64,000 nucleotides of DNA from JACKCD01 sp041390905 (lineage in GTDB: Bacteria > Chloroflexota > Anaerolineae > Promineifilales > Promineifilaceae), in NCBI GenBank assembly GCA_041390905.1, contig JAWKPA010000013.1, positions 248,001-312,000 on the forward strand, in the 5' to 3' direction. This document shows, piece by piece, positions 26,101 to 34,940 of this stretch (its first letter is position 1; every line of letters starts with the position of its first letter). The notes beneath the pieces are model-generated. The model was not told the DNA's origin. It ran no database searches and was given only the letters and a program-made list of their open reading frames with translations. The translations under genes and the position numbers were made by a program.

Positions 26101-27180
26101 ATTGCCACGGCGGCCGGCATTAGCCCGGAATATGTGGGGCAGGTACGAATGAAGGTGGGCGAAGGGATTTCGGGGCAGGTGGTGCGCACGGGTGAGCCGG
26201 TTTATATTCCTGATGCCCACAGCGAGCCGGACTTTCTCTTTTTTGATGAGGTGGTTCGCAGTCTGATTGTGGTGCCGCTAAAAATGCGCGATGAGGTTAT
26301 TGGCACGCTGGCGATTGATAGTGACCAGCCCAGGGTGTTTGATGCGGCCGATGTGCAGTTGGTGACGGTGGCGGCGGCGCAGGTGAGCGTTGCCATTGCC
26401 AATGCCCGCCTGTTTGAAGAGCTGGAGCGTCATGCTGATGAGCTATCGGTGGCGTATGATGAGCTAAAAGAAAATGACCGCCTGAAAGATGAGCTGGTGC
26501 AAAATGTGTCGCATGAGCTGCGTACACCACTGACTTTTGTGAAAGGGTATGTTGATCTGCTTATTGAAGGGGAGATGGGGGAGATTAACAATTATCAGCG
26601 CGAGTCGCTGCAAATTGTGTCGGACAAGACGGACGAGATTACGCGGATTATTGGCGACATTGTGACGTTGCAGCGGATTGACGCGGCGAATTTGCAAAAA
26701 GAAGAGCTGTCAATGGCGCAGCTAATCCGCAATACGGTGTCGAGCCACCAGCTTATTGCGCAGGAGCGTGGGCTGCTGCTGGCTCATGAGATTGAGCCGG
26801 GAACCAAGGGGATGATTTTTGCCGATAAGGATCGGATCAATCAGGTGTTGAATAACTTGATTGGCAATGCGATTAAGTTTAGCCCGGATGGGGGAGCCGT
26901 GCGGGTGCTGCTGCATGAGGTTGAAAACCAGGTGCAGGTAGCGGTGTCGGATGAGGGCATTGGGATGCCGGCCGACCAAATTCACCGCATTTTTGACCGC
27001 TTTTACCAGGTAGATGGCTCGTCGCGCCGTCGCTTTGGTGGTACGGGGCTGGGGCTGGCAATTGTCAAGCGAATTTTGGAAGCTCATGATGGCACCATCT
27101 GGGTTGAGAGCGAAGTGGACAAAGGGAGTACTTTTTACTTTGCGCTGCCGCAATTTGTGCCAATGCTTGAGGCCGTCTAG
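23134..27180 (+). CDS. Cytoplasmic multi-GAF sensor histidine kinase
   Basis: 1348 residues from ATG 23134, which has GGAG 4 nt upstream; upstream in-frame codons run through a terminator. About six or seven GAF-type domains fill residues 10-1095 (recurring LATLAAHAAVAIQNALL-like helices). The kinase core follows: H-box VQNVSHELRTPL with His1127, N-box NLIGNAIKFSP, DEGIGMP and GGTGLGLAIVK. There is no membrane segment or signal peptide, so it should sense soluble ligands or redox state. No response regulator is adjacent. At least nine ACGGCCGT copies encode TAV or NGR in its first half. Confidence 0.88.
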   Translation: MSQQHIGLNDLALLIRTVETAASLDEIAEAVARFLHGFLPAAQVTITPTAVFAANIVGETAVSQPIGRTGYWFNIHHSQPFTAENEQLLQTAVALLANATLPGQTHLTAAQLSLLQRLNQIIIHNRPLHDQEAGLQQAFREAFPHASARLFWQQTEPERLDLQLVFGQPVSAARPLLNGQQTAVYEQPDATQLVVPLQFNPKNRLLLLLEYAPQTAVSPSDRAAAELLAGQLGVLVNNGRLFEIAWDRANQLETIFRVTEYARSLKPLAQTLQIIHEQIQQVFKTTDSYIALYDAEKQLVSFPSVVEQGVEVAVNPISIYDARSLAVWVVTNNLAYATGDWLEDAKPVPGLRVGNLPRSIMAVPIRLNDEVLGVISVQSERRQAFAAADLPTLTAVADHVATIIKNATLYAQAKELVEASARDHLAAIALRQAITAIGDSLDHAVVVKNFLQTLGGIITYDTAYLFLWQDQRLVLADARDYHQRALVVATDELESIWNHSTLTTAVLHKKEPLSIADVVKDSRWVSLAGQTAVRSWMGVPLGTDNPLGLLVVNSFQPNAFSQREERLVATLAAHAAVAIQNALLHHQTQQQLSELSILYQASATMSANLDQGFVLHAVAREMVQALQVDSCLILVQDEASSQFQLVAQEHYAAKVSGRQTVRNLPNAASFEALAQHPALQQALSNGSLSLRQDTVESATERELLAHSGFRSVLFVPLQVRDRVLGLLLLGQLTELRSFPASVLRLARNLASQAAVAIEHARLYERAQQRVAELSAFHEIVLHLNMPLDLRVVLDTITDSALRLTQANNVHIYLYDNRSETFTFGSALWRDGRRHSATKHPRSNGITATVVRRGAPVVINNAATDPLYQSALAQTWGIAAIAGFPLKYDDEVIGAFTTTYLSPHTFTDDERLLLNLLADQAAVAVKNARLYAQTERRLLSMSALVDMAKQITGKLKLRSVLNTTVEMLRDLLKARACTITMLSDDKTDLLIATAAGISPEYVGQVRMKVGEGISGQVVRTGEPVYIPDAHSEPDFLFFDEVVRSLIVVPLKMRDEVIGTLAIDSDQPRVFDAADVQLVTVAAAQVSVAIANARLFEELERHADELSVAYDELKENDRLKDELVQNVSHELRTPLTFVKGYVDLLIEGEMGEINNYQRESLQIVSDKTDEITRIIGDIVTLQRIDAANLQKEELSMAQLIRNTVSSHQLIAQERGLLLAHEIEPGTKGMIFADKDRINQVLNNLIGNAIKFSPDGGAVRVLLHEVENQVQVAVSDEGIGMPADQIHRIFDRFYQVDGSSRRRFGGTGLGLAIVKRILEAHDGTIWVESEVDKGSTFYFALPQFVPMLEAV

Positions 27181-27719
27181 CTTTTTTCCCATTCTGCCAG
27201 TGCCTGGCGCAGCAGTTCTTTGAGTACAGGGTCAGTTAGCTCTTCGGGGCGCTGGTATAATTTGCCGTCGGCTTCAATGCGGAGGTCGCCGGCGGCGGCG
27301 CGGGCAATTTTGAGCGAACGGCCGTTTAGCTCAGGCTCCTCCTGCAACCGCTTTTGCAAAATGGCGTTGAGTTCATCCACAATGTTGACGCCGCTGTGGG
27401 AGGGCGAAGAAACGGCCGTTTGCCGAGCCTGGGGGCGCACACTCGGTGCTGCCGACGGCGCGGCCTGGGGCGCAGGCGGCTGGGGAGACAATCTCCCCGT
27501 TTCACCCACCAGCGGGGGCGCAACCCCGGCATCCACCAGCACCTGGTACCCTCCGGCAAAATCAATCAGCTCCCCAATCGCCGCCAGCAGCAAATGCTGG
27601 ATCGTTTTTTCAGGCACCTCGGATAAATGCTCCGCCCGCTTTTGGTTCACCTCCACCGCCAGCTTGCCCAGCGGCGGCTGCCGCAGCACCCGCATAATTT
27701 CAACTTCTTTTCGCATCAT
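27177..27719 (-). CDS. Unrecognised protein downstream of mutM
   Basis: 180 residues from the ATG 2 nt after the mutM stop. Residues 1-65 are helical (VPEKTIQHLLLAAIGELIDFAGG), residues about 75-115 are a Pro/Ala/Gln-rich linker, and residues 120-180 hold VDELNAILQKRLQEEPELNGRS and an ADGKLYQRPEEL strand-helix part. No family is recognised. It is transcribed with mutM and overlaps the converging histidine-kinase stop by 4 nt. Confidence 0.55.
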   Translation of the reverse strand: MMRKEVEIMRVLRQPPLGKLAVEVNQKRAEHLSEVPEKTIQHLLLAAIGELIDFAGGYQVLVDAGVAPPLVGETGRLSPQPPAPQAAPSAAPSVRPQARQTAVSSPSHSGVNIVDELNAILQKRLQEEPELNGRSLKIARAAAGDLRIEADGKLYQRPEELTDPVLKELLRQALAEWEKS

Positions 27720-27721
27720 TC

Positions 27722-28540
27722 TTACGTCTCCGGTTGACAAACAGGGCAAAAATGGGTGCTGCGCCCACCCAGCACAATGCGCTCGATGAACGTACCGCAG
27801 CGGTAGCATGGCTGCCCCGTGCGCCGAAAAACAGCCACGGCGTCTTGCATCTCCCCTTTTTCCCCATCTGGTTTGATATAGCTGCTAATACTGGCTCCCT
27901 CGCGCTCAATGCCCATTTGCAGCACCTGCTGGATGGCGGCGTGCAGGGCGGCGACTTCGGTTTCGGTCAGGGTGTTGGCGTGGCGTTGCGGATGCAGCCC
28001 GGCATAAAACAGGGCCTCATCGGCATAGATGTTGCCCACCCCGGCCAGAATAGTTTGGTCGAGCAGCAGCGGTTTGAGGGGGCGTTTACGGCCGTTTATC
28101 CGCCCCTGCAACAGTGCCACCGTAAAGCTGTCTTCCAGCGGCTCTGGCCCCAGCTTGCCCACAATTTCGGCCGCGTCTTCGACCAGATACACCTTGCCAA
28201 ATTTGCGCGTGTCGCGGAAGCGCAGCTCGTGGCCGTTGTCCAGGGCAAAAATGGTGTGGGTGTGTTTGTCGGGCGGGGTTTCGCTGCTGACCACGGCCAA
28301 ATGCCCCGACATTTTGAGGTGGATGATCAGCGTTTGGCCGTCGTCGAGGGGAAAGAGCAGGTATTTGCCGCGCCGATTAACGGCCGTTATCCGCCGCCCA
28401 TGAATCCGCTGCTGTAGTTCGGCCACCGACGGTGTGGCAATATGGCGCGGCCAGTAGTTCCGCACCTCGGTAATGATGCGCCCCAGCAGCGGCCGGCGCA
28501 GCGCACGCACAACAGTTTCCACTTCAGGTAGTTCAGGCAT
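27722..28540 (-). CDS. mutM: Formamidopyrimidine-DNA glycosylase
   Basis: 272 residues. The N-terminal MPELPEVE supplies catalytic Pro2 and Glu3, RGKYLLF the lysine, and the C-terminal CYRCG...FCPVC the zinc finger. LDQTILAGVGNIYADEALFYAGLHP is the helix-two-turn-helix. It removes oxidised purines such as 8-oxoguanine. It heads a two-gene operon. Confidence 0.93.
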   Translation of the reverse strand: MPELPEVETVVRALRRPLLGRIITEVRNYWPRHIATPSVAELQQRIHGRRITAVNRRGKYLLFPLDDGQTLIIHLKMSGHLAVVSSETPPDKHTHTIFALDNGHELRFRDTRKFGKVYLVEDAAEIVGKLGPEPLEDSFTVALLQGRINGRKRPLKPLLLDQTILAGVGNIYADEALFYAGLHPQRHANTLTETEVAALHAAIQQVLQMGIEREGASISSYIKPDGEKGEMQDAVAVFRRTGQPCYRCGTFIERIVLGGRSTHFCPVCQPET

Positions 28541-28581
28541 GGGGGGATTATACCTGCAAGTTGGTCAGAACGTTATAGTTG

Positions 28582-28681
28582 TGCAGGTAACAAGCAACAA
28601 GTAACAAGTGGCAGGTCTCGCTTGCCAACAAGATTTGTCACTTGCCACTTGCAAACTTGCAACTTGTTACTTGCCACTTGC
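28582..28681. repeat. CAAGTAACAAG-family hairpin, long form
   Basis: CAGGTAACAAGCAACAAGTA units on the left face CTTGCCACTTGCAAACTTG and CAACTTGTTACTTGCC units on the right. It lies between divergent genes. Confidence 0.7.
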
Positions 28682-28706
28682 CCCCCCTTTGATTACCATA
28701 TCCGCC

Positions 28707-29201
28707 ATGTATCCAGAAGACCGTGTTTTAGTGGCCTATGTGCCTACCCCCGGCGACTTTCGCCTCATCCAGCAGCAGGGCTGGTATCGCATTCCCCAGC
28801 ACCATGCGCCCAAGGGGCTGTATGCTGAATATTACGCCTTTTATTTTGGGCAGCGGTTTGGCGAGCAAAAATGGGCCATTCACTATATGGCTCGGCGCAC
28901 CGGGCATGAACTGGTGACGCGGCTACAGCTTTTTCCTGACCAGCCACACCATCCCCGCGCCCAGGATTTGTATTACAAGGTGCAGCTCACGGATTTGCAG
29001 CGGCTGCCGCGCCCCATCATCAGCTTGCGCTGGCGGCGTGTGACCTTTATCCACACCACCTGGGATCGGCTGCAAGACGCAACGGAACTCAACGACTTAC
29101 TGCTAAACGGAGAAGGGTATGTGGATCGGCAGTTTGCGGCGCTGCGGGAGGAGGATGATGAGGGGGAAAACGGCCGTTTTTACCATACCGACACGCCCTA
29201 A
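28707..29201 (+). CDS. Conserved-looking protein of unknown function
   Basis: 164 residues. The start at 28707 lies after the repeat; codons upstream of it are repeat sequence. RVLVAYVPTPGDFRLIQQQGWYRIP, EQKWAIHYMARRTGHELVTR, and PIISLRWRRVTFIHTTWDRL suggest a compact mixed fold with many aromatic and basic residues. The N-terminus has the look of DNA-processing accessory proteins, but I cannot name a family. The C-terminus is acidic. Confidence 0.55.
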   Translation: MYPEDRVLVAYVPTPGDFRLIQQQGWYRIPQHHAPKGLYAEYYAFYFGQRFGEQKWAIHYMARRTGHELVTRLQLFPDQPHHPRAQDLYYKVQLTDLQRLPRPIISLRWRRVTFIHTTWDRLQDATELNDLLLNGEGYVDRQFAALREEDDEGENGRFYHTDTP

Positions 29202-29227
29202 GCTATACTAACCAACAGACTTTTGGG

Positions 29228-29308
29228 TGCAAGTAACAAGTGGCAAGTCGCAAGTCTTGTTGGCAAACCAGACCTGCAACTTGCAACCTGTTACCTGCCA
29301 CGTGTTAC
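29228..29308. repeat. CAAGTAACAAG-family hairpin
   Basis: TGCAAGTAACAAGTGGCAAG faces CTTGCAACCTGTTACCTGCC. It lies 27 nt after a stop codon and ends just before the Shine-Dalgarno of the next gene. Confidence 0.7.
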
Positions 29309-29325
29309 ACAAAGAGAGGTTTGAA

Positions 29326-30564
29326 ATGGGATACACGTTGATTCATAATGGCACGCTGATTGATGGAAACGGCCGTTCTCCGCTCAAAAACGGGGCGGTG
29401 CTGGTGCAGGGGAACAAAATAACGGCCGTTGGTCGCAAAGACGACCTCGTTTTACCCAACGACGACATCACCATGATTGACGCTCGCGGCGGCACCATCC
29501 TGCCGGGGCTAATTGACACCCACGTCCACATCATGTTTGAAGGGATGAACATCCCGCAAATGATGACCACCCCCTTCTCGCTCAACTTCTACAAAGCCCA
29601 GCAGTACATGCGCCGCACCATTGACGCCGGCATCACCAGCGTGCGCGACGCTGCTGGAGCCGATTTGGGGGTCAAGCAAGCTGTTGAGCAAGGCTACATC
29701 GTTGGCCCGCGCCTGCAAATCAGCGTCACCGCCCTGTCCATCACCGGCGGCCACGGCGACGGCTGGATGCCCTCCGGGGCAAGCTTTGACTTGTTCCCAC
29801 CCTACCCCGGTATGCCCAGCAACATTTGCGACGGCGTAGAAGAGGTGCGGAAAAAGGTGCGCGAGGTGCTGCGAGCTGGTGCCGACATCATCAAGGTTTG
29901 CTCCACCGGCGGCGTGCTAAGCCCCACCGACCACCCCGAATTTACCCAGTTTTCGCTGGAAGAGCTGGAAGTGATGGTGCAAGAGGCCGCTTATCGGCGG
30001 GGAGTGAAGGTGATGGCGCACGCGCAGGGAACCGAAGGGGTGAAAAACGCCGTGTTGGCTGGCATTCACTCCATCGAACACGGCATTTTCCTCGATGATG
30101 AGGTCATTGACCTGATGGTGGAGCGCGGCACGTTTTTGGTTCCCACGCTGCTGGCTCCGGTGGCGGTGCTGGAAATGGCAAATATGCCAGAATACGGGGT
30201 GCGGAAGGCGCGGGAGACGATTGAAATCCACAGCGAGAGCATTGGCAAGGCGTATCGCGCCGGGGTCAACATTGCTATGGGGACAGACGCGGCGGTGATG
30301 CCTCACGGGACTAATTTGCGCGAACTGGGGTTGATGTGCAGCATTGGCATGTCGCCGATGGAGGCGTTGGTGGCAACGACAAAGGTGGCGGCTGAATGCC
30401 TAGGCTGGGAAGACAGGCTGGGGACGGTGGAAGCGGGCAAGCTGGCCGACATTGTTATTACCAAGACCGACCCCCTGGCCGACATCCGCTCGCTGGAAAA
30501 CAATGACAATATTGTGCTGGTGATGCAGGACGGGAAGGTGCTGAAGGATATTCGGGGGAAATAG
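29326..30564 (+). CDS. Metal-dependent amidohydrolase, imidazolonepropionase/prolidase-like
   Basis: 412 residues; GAGAGG lies 7 nt before the ATG. The metal ligands are DTHVHI, the likely carboxylated Lys in GADIIKVCSTGG, His in VMAHAQG, His in SIEHGIF and Asp in GTDAAV. The N-terminal beta-sandwich (LIHNGTLIDGNG) is typical. Homologues are annotated as Xaa-Pro dipeptidase or imidazolonepropionase-like; the real substrate is unknown. Two ACGGCCGT copies lie in its first 40 codons and none later. Confidence 0.82.
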   Translation: MGYTLIHNGTLIDGNGRSPLKNGAVLVQGNKITAVGRKDDLVLPNDDITMIDARGGTILPGLIDTHVHIMFEGMNIPQMMTTPFSLNFYKAQQYMRRTIDAGITSVRDAAGADLGVKQAVEQGYIVGPRLQISVTALSITGGHGDGWMPSGASFDLFPPYPGMPSNICDGVEEVRKKVREVLRAGADIIKVCSTGGVLSPTDHPEFTQFSLEELEVMVQEAAYRRGVKVMAHAQGTEGVKNAVLAGIHSIEHGIFLDDEVIDLMVERGTFLVPTLLAPVAVLEMANMPEYGVRKARETIEIHSESIGKAYRAGVNIAMGTDAAVMPHGTNLRELGLMCSIGMSPMEALVATTKVAAECLGWEDRLGTVEAGKLADIVITKTDPLADIRSLENNDNIVLVMQDGKVLKDIRGK

Positions 30565-30620
30565 AGATTAGGGATTGGAGATTGATGAGGGGTTCACAAT
30601 CTCCAATCTCCAATCTCCAG
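30563..30620. repeat. GGAGATTGG-family hairpin
   Basis: AGAGATTAGGGATTGGAGATT faces CAATCTCCAATCTCCAATCTCC. It lies between convergent stop codons. Confidence 0.75.
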
Positions 30621-33521
30621 CTAACTGTTGACGGGTATTTGGCCGGGGAGGGTGGTGCGCCATTCGGGGGCCACTTGCAGGTTGTTGCCGTTTTCTTCAA
30701 AGAGGTTGCCCCAAATAAAATCGTCGGGGTTGGTTTTGAGATAGATGCCCACTTTGTTATGGCGCAGCTTGTTTTGCACAATCTGGTTGGCGTGTGCATC
30801 CTCCATCAGGTAGATGCCCTGGGTGCTGCCGACAATTTCGTTGTCAAAAATGAAGTTGGTGGATGAGCGGATATAGACACCGGTGTCGTTGTTGTCCAGG
30901 TTGTTGTGCCAAAACTTGTTGTGGTGGGCTTCGTCGTAGAGATAGAGGCCGTATTGGGTGGTGCGGGTAATCTGGTTGTCGGTGATGTTGTTGTTGCTGG
31001 ATTTGCGGTTGAGGCGAACGCCGCGCTGGTTGCCGACGATTTGGTTTTCGTAGATGTTGTTGTCGTGGGAATCCCAAATGGCAACGCCGTCTACGTTGCC
31101 AACGAGAACGTTTTGGTAGACGGAGTTGTTGTTGCTGCGGCGGTCGAGCATCACACCGTGCAGGGCGTTGTTTTCGGAGCGGTTCCAGCGGATGATGTTG
31201 TTGAAGCAGCGTTTGGAGAAGATGATGCCGTGGTTGCCGTTGTCATGGACGTAGTTGCGTTCGACGATGAAGTTGTTGGAGTCGTCGTGGGGGTCAACGC
31301 CGTATTCGTCGTTGCTGTAGATCTCGTTGTTGCGCAGGATGATGTTGGTGGCACCAAAGGAGTAGAAGCCAAAGTAGTTGTGGTGAAGGGTGCTGTTTTC
31401 AACGGCACCGGTGACGAGTTCGCGGCCGAACTGTTCTTGGTTGGCGATGCGCCAGGAGAGGCCGTAGACGCCGCCTTGCCCTTCGGAGACGGCGAGGGAG
31501 TAGCCGAGGTAGGATACGTCGGCGTTGATGATGTCGAAACGGCCGTTTCTGACCAAAATATAAGAACGGCCGTCTTTGTAATCCTCATCTACCGTCCCCG
31601 TCTCATTGTTCCACGACGACACCCGAATGCCGTCAAGCCAAACGCTGCCGCCGTTGGTTGTCAGGTTGACGTGTTTGCCGGAATCACTTTGCAGCTTTAG
31701 CCAGCTTACCTGCGGTGATTCCAGCAGCAGCAGCGTGTGGCGACCCAGGAACAGGTTGGCTTTTAGCTGGTAAACCCCGTTGCCTTCATAGGCCAGCAGG
31801 TTTTCTTGCTTGAGCGCTTTGTAGAGGGTGGGAATGTCTATGACGGCTCCCCAGCCAGAGATGTTGATATTGTTGTTGACGGCATCGTAGCGGATTTCGG
31901 CCGGCTGGGGGTCGGCCAGCAGTCCTTCGCGGTAGGTGGCGGGGTCGTAAAACGGAAGTGGGATGTCAACTGTGGCTCCCTTGCGCCACCCCTCCGAGGA
32001 AAGCTGGATGGCGGCGGGGTCAAAGCCATATTTGCGCCCCAGCAGTTCGGGGGTGTCGCCGTTGTCAATTTGGTAGCTGGTGTATCCTTCGCCCACTTCT
32101 TCGGCTCCAGACGGCCGTTCGGTAAGCTCAGTACGTTGGATCACGTCGCTAACTTGGCTCAGGTTATAGCTGGGCAGCCCGGCTTCTGCCTGAAAAAAGC
32201 GGCGATCCTGGATAAACGCCTGGTTGACTGTATCCACGCGGAACATTCCCAGCCCCAGGATAAAGACCATGCCAAAGGTGGCGCTGTAGGCTGGCACCAT
32301 GCGCAGCTTGCGAACGCTGCCCAGGCGGCTACTGTCCCAGCGGGTGATCCACCCCTGCTGGTTCATGGTGAAAAAGGCAAAGATTTTAGCGAGGGCAAAG
32401 TAGTAGCTGTAGAGGATGTAGGCGGGCAGAATGATTATGTCGTTGGGGCGGCGACGTAGATGGGGCCAAATTTTGATGCCGCGTGAAAACATCCACCAGA
32501 CGAGCAGGATGAGCATGAGATCCCATTGGAGGCGGAAGAGGGCGATGAGAAAATAGATGGGGGCGATGAGGGTGGTGAGGGGCTGGAAAACGCGGTCAAT
32601 GAGGTGGAGTGCCAGGGCAGGCTCGCGCCAGACCCAGCCGTCGTAGAGGGCGCGGAGGTCGGCACGCCAACTGTTGCGGGCCCAGCGCAACCGTTGTTTG
32701 AGGAAGCTTTGCATGGTGGCGGCACCGGGGGTGAAGACGCGAGCGTTTTCCTGGTAGCGTACTTTCCAGCCTTTGGCCTGAACCAGATGGGTGAGCCGTT
32801 TGTCGTCGCCGCTGATGACTGGTTTGCCCCAGAAGGTTTCGTGGAGCAGTTCATCGAGGAGGGGGAGGACGGCGCTGCGGCGGTAAACGGCCGTTCGTCC
32901 CGAAATACAGGTAATTGCATCCCCCGCCGCCGCCAAAAAGCGAATCTCGTCAAAGTAGCGGCTGTCTAAATGGATGTCAAACAGCTTTTGCGCCAGCGTT
33001 TCCGGCTTCAGCACACTTTGGCGCGTCCCCACCCCCCCCACTTCGGGGTCGGCAAATGGCACCAGCAGCTTGGGCAGCACCCCCGCTTCCCAAATCGTGT
33101 CGCTGTCCACCAGAGCCACAATTTCACTGGTAGCGGCCAACATGCCATCTACCAGTGCCGGCCGTTTGCCCGGTTTTTTTGTCACAATCATGCGCGCCCC
33201 GGCAAAGGTGCGGGCGAAATCGCGGAATACCTCGTTGCACTTGGTGTCGGAATGGTCAATGACGGCAATAATTTCGTCGGGGTTTTCGTGTGCCCAGGAG
33301 TCGAGAGCCTGGCGGAAGACAACGGGGTCTTCGTTGTAGACGGGGATGACGAGGCTGATGGTGGTGGTGTAGGCACTGGGAAGCTGGTAGCGGTAGCGCA
33401 GGGCAATGAGCTTGCGGACCAGCCAGACGCTCCAGCGCCAGATGCCGAAGATGCCAACGGGGATAAGTAGATAGATTTGGATGGCGTTTTCAAACAGCCA
33501 AAGCGTAATCTGTTCCAGCAT
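30621..33521 (-). CDS. Alg8-like GT2 polymerase fused to AlgG-like beta-helix C5-epimerase
   Basis: 966 residues. One N-terminal membrane helix (10-35) precedes a processive GT2 domain: DSD at 139-141, GDD at 238-240 and QRLRW at 276-280. Membrane helices follow at about 305-375 and 408-428. A LysM-like stretch lies at 482-523. Residues 575-960 form a right-handed beta-helix with DPHD at 743-746 followed by HGIIFSKR, the AlgG mannuronan C5-epimerase signature. The plain reading is synthesis, export and epimerisation of an alginate-like polymer by one protein. A different uronic or acetylated-sugar polymer is possible. No Alg44, AlgK or AlgE homologue is adjacent. Confidence 0.82.
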   Translation of the reverse strand: MLEQITLWLFENAIQIYLLIPVGIFGIWRWSVWLVRKLIALRYRYQLPSAYTTTISLVIPVYNEDPVVFRQALDSWAHENPDEIIAVIDHSDTKCNEVFRDFARTFAGARMIVTKKPGKRPALVDGMLAATSEIVALVDSDTIWEAGVLPKLLVPFADPEVGGVGTRQSVLKPETLAQKLFDIHLDSRYFDEIRFLAAAGDAITCISGRTAVYRRSAVLPLLDELLHETFWGKPVISGDDKRLTHLVQAKGWKVRYQENARVFTPGAATMQSFLKQRLRWARNSWRADLRALYDGWVWREPALALHLIDRVFQPLTTLIAPIYFLIALFRLQWDLMLILLVWWMFSRGIKIWPHLRRRPNDIIILPAYILYSYYFALAKIFAFFTMNQQGWITRWDSSRLGSVRKLRMVPAYSATFGMVFILGLGMFRVDTVNQAFIQDRRFFQAEAGLPSYNLSQVSDVIQRTELTERPSGAEEVGEGYTSYQIDNGDTPELLGRKYGFDPAAIQLSSEGWRKGATVDIPLPFYDPATYREGLLADPQPAEIRYDAVNNNINISGWGAVIDIPTLYKALKQENLLAYEGNGVYQLKANLFLGRHTLLLLESPQVSWLKLQSDSGKHVNLTTNGGSVWLDGIRVSSWNNETGTVDEDYKDGRSYILVRNGRFDIINADVSYLGYSLAVSEGQGGVYGLSWRIANQEQFGRELVTGAVENSTLHHNYFGFYSFGATNIILRNNEIYSNDEYGVDPHDDSNNFIVERNYVHDNGNHGIIFSKRCFNNIIRWNRSENNALHGVMLDRRSNNNSVYQNVLVGNVDGVAIWDSHDNNIYENQIVGNQRGVRLNRKSSNNNITDNQITRTTQYGLYLYDEAHHNKFWHNNLDNNDTGVYIRSSTNFIFDNEIVGSTQGIYLMEDAHANQIVQNKLRHNKVGIYLKTNPDDFIWGNLFEENGNNLQVAPEWRTTLPGQIPVNS

Positions 33522-33770
33522 GTCGAACCTGTTTGTTGATGTGGCAAGGATGTTGTAATGATGCGGATTGTTCTGGTTACACTGATGATGCTACTGTCAG
33601 GTACTTTTATCCTATGCGGCTAATCTTACGCCGTAGCTTAAGTGTCGTTTAGGTAACAAATGGTGAGCTGTTTGCTCATTTTAGGGGGTGAAGGGACAAT
33701 TTTTGCAACAAAACGGCCGTTTGCTGCGTAATGGCAGCAGTATTGGAATTCAACGAAACTGGAGACAACC

Positions 33771-34940
33771 ATGCGAATCATTCTGTATTTAGGCAAAGGG
33801 GGCGTGGGCAAAACAACGGTGGCCGCTGCCACCGCCCTGCGAAGTGCTCAGTTAGGTTATAAAACATTGGTCGCCAGCACCGACATCGCCCACAGTCTGG
33901 CCGACTCGCTGGACATTCCACTGGAAGCCCAGCCTATCAAGGTAGCCGACAATTTGTGGGCGCAAGAAATTAGCGTCGTGGCCGACATTCACAACTACTG
34001 GGGGACGCTGCAAGATTATGTGTCGGGCATGATTAGCGGCAACGGGCTAAGCAATGTCGTGGCCGATGAGCTGTCGGCTTTTCCTGGCATGGACGAAATT
34101 GTGAGCCTGCTTCACATCAACAAACAGGCCAAGGAGCGCAACTTTGACCGCGTGATCATTGATGCGGCACCTACCGGCGAAACTATTCGCTTGCTGACCA
34201 TGCCCGATACCTTCCGCTGGTACGCCGGGCATCTGAACAAATTTGAGCAGGGGATGGTGAAGGCACTTAAGCCGTTTGCCGGCCGTTTGCTGCAAGGGCC
34301 GGCCGAAATTCTGGAAGCACTAAACAAACTGGATGCTGCTACGGCCGAACTGCGGACAACGCTGAGTGACCCCACAGTAAGCAGCTACCGCGTGGTGCTA
34401 CAGCCAGAGAAAATGGTGGTGCGTGAGGCCGAACGGGCGGTGAGCTATCTGGGATTGTTCAACTACCCTGTGGACAGTGTGATCGTCAACCGTATTTTGC
34501 CAGAGGCAGCGGGGGAAGGGGAGTTTTATGCCAAGCGACGCGAAATACAGCAGAAATATTTGCAGATGATCGAGGACAATTTTCGGCCGTTGCCCATCTG
34601 GAAAGTCCCCTACTATTCCGATGAGGTTGTGGGGCTGGCGGCACTCTCGCGGCTGGCAGCCGACTGCTTTGGCGACATTGACCCGTGCGATATTTTTTAC
34701 CGGGGCAAGCTGCAAGAGATTGACGAGTTGGAAAACGGTGGCTATATGCTGCGGTTGCCGATGCCGTTTGTGCAAAGCGATAATGTGAAGCTGCGGAAGC
34801 GGGGTGATGAGATGTTTATCACCATTGGCAACTTTAAGCGGGAAATGATCCTGCCTGCGGTGCTGGCGAAGCGGAAAGCAGGCGGCGGCTGGCTGCGTGA
34901 CGGGATGCTGGAAATTGAGTTTAAGCCATTAGGCATGTAG
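33771..34940 (+). CDS. ArsA/Get3-family ATPase
   Basis: 389 residues. LGKGGVGKTTVAAATAL is the deviant Walker A, ASTDIAHSLADSL switch I, and IIDAAPTGETIRLL switch II. The last 80 residues (NGGYMLRLPMPF to IEFKPLGM) match the small alpha-crystallin-like ArsA_HSP20 extension common in bacterial members. Arsenite pump or tail-anchored protein roles are both known; no ars gene is adjacent, so a chaperone role is as likely. The gene has no ACGGCCGT copy. Confidence 0.85.
   Translation: MRIILYLGKGGVGKTTVAAATALRSAQLGYKTLVASTDIAHSLADSLDIPLEAQPIKVADNLWAQEISVVADIHNYWGTLQDYVSGMISGNGLSNVVADELSAFPGMDEIVSLLHINKQAKERNFDRVIIDAAPTGETIRLLTMPDTFRWYAGHLNKFEQGMVKALKPFAGRLLQGPAEILEALNKLDAATAELRTTLSDPTVSSYRVVLQPEKMVVREAERAVSYLGLFNYPVDSVIVNRILPEAAGEGEFYAKRREIQQKYLQMIEDNFRPLPIWKVPYYSDEVVGLAALSRLAADCFGDIDPCDIFYRGKLQEIDELENGGYMLRLPMPFVQSDNVKLRKRGDEMFITIGNFKREMILPAVLAKRKAGGGWLRDGMLEIEFKPLGM

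Noticed and set aside
28608..28706. N-terminal extension of the unknown protein at 28707
   Set aside because: The codons are made of the CAAGTAACAAG hairpin, and the chosen ATG follows directly after it.
30900..31400. Long plus-strand open frames opposite the beta-helix
   Set aside because: They arise from the Asn-rich repeat codons of the minus-strand gene and read as Val-rich low-complexity protein.
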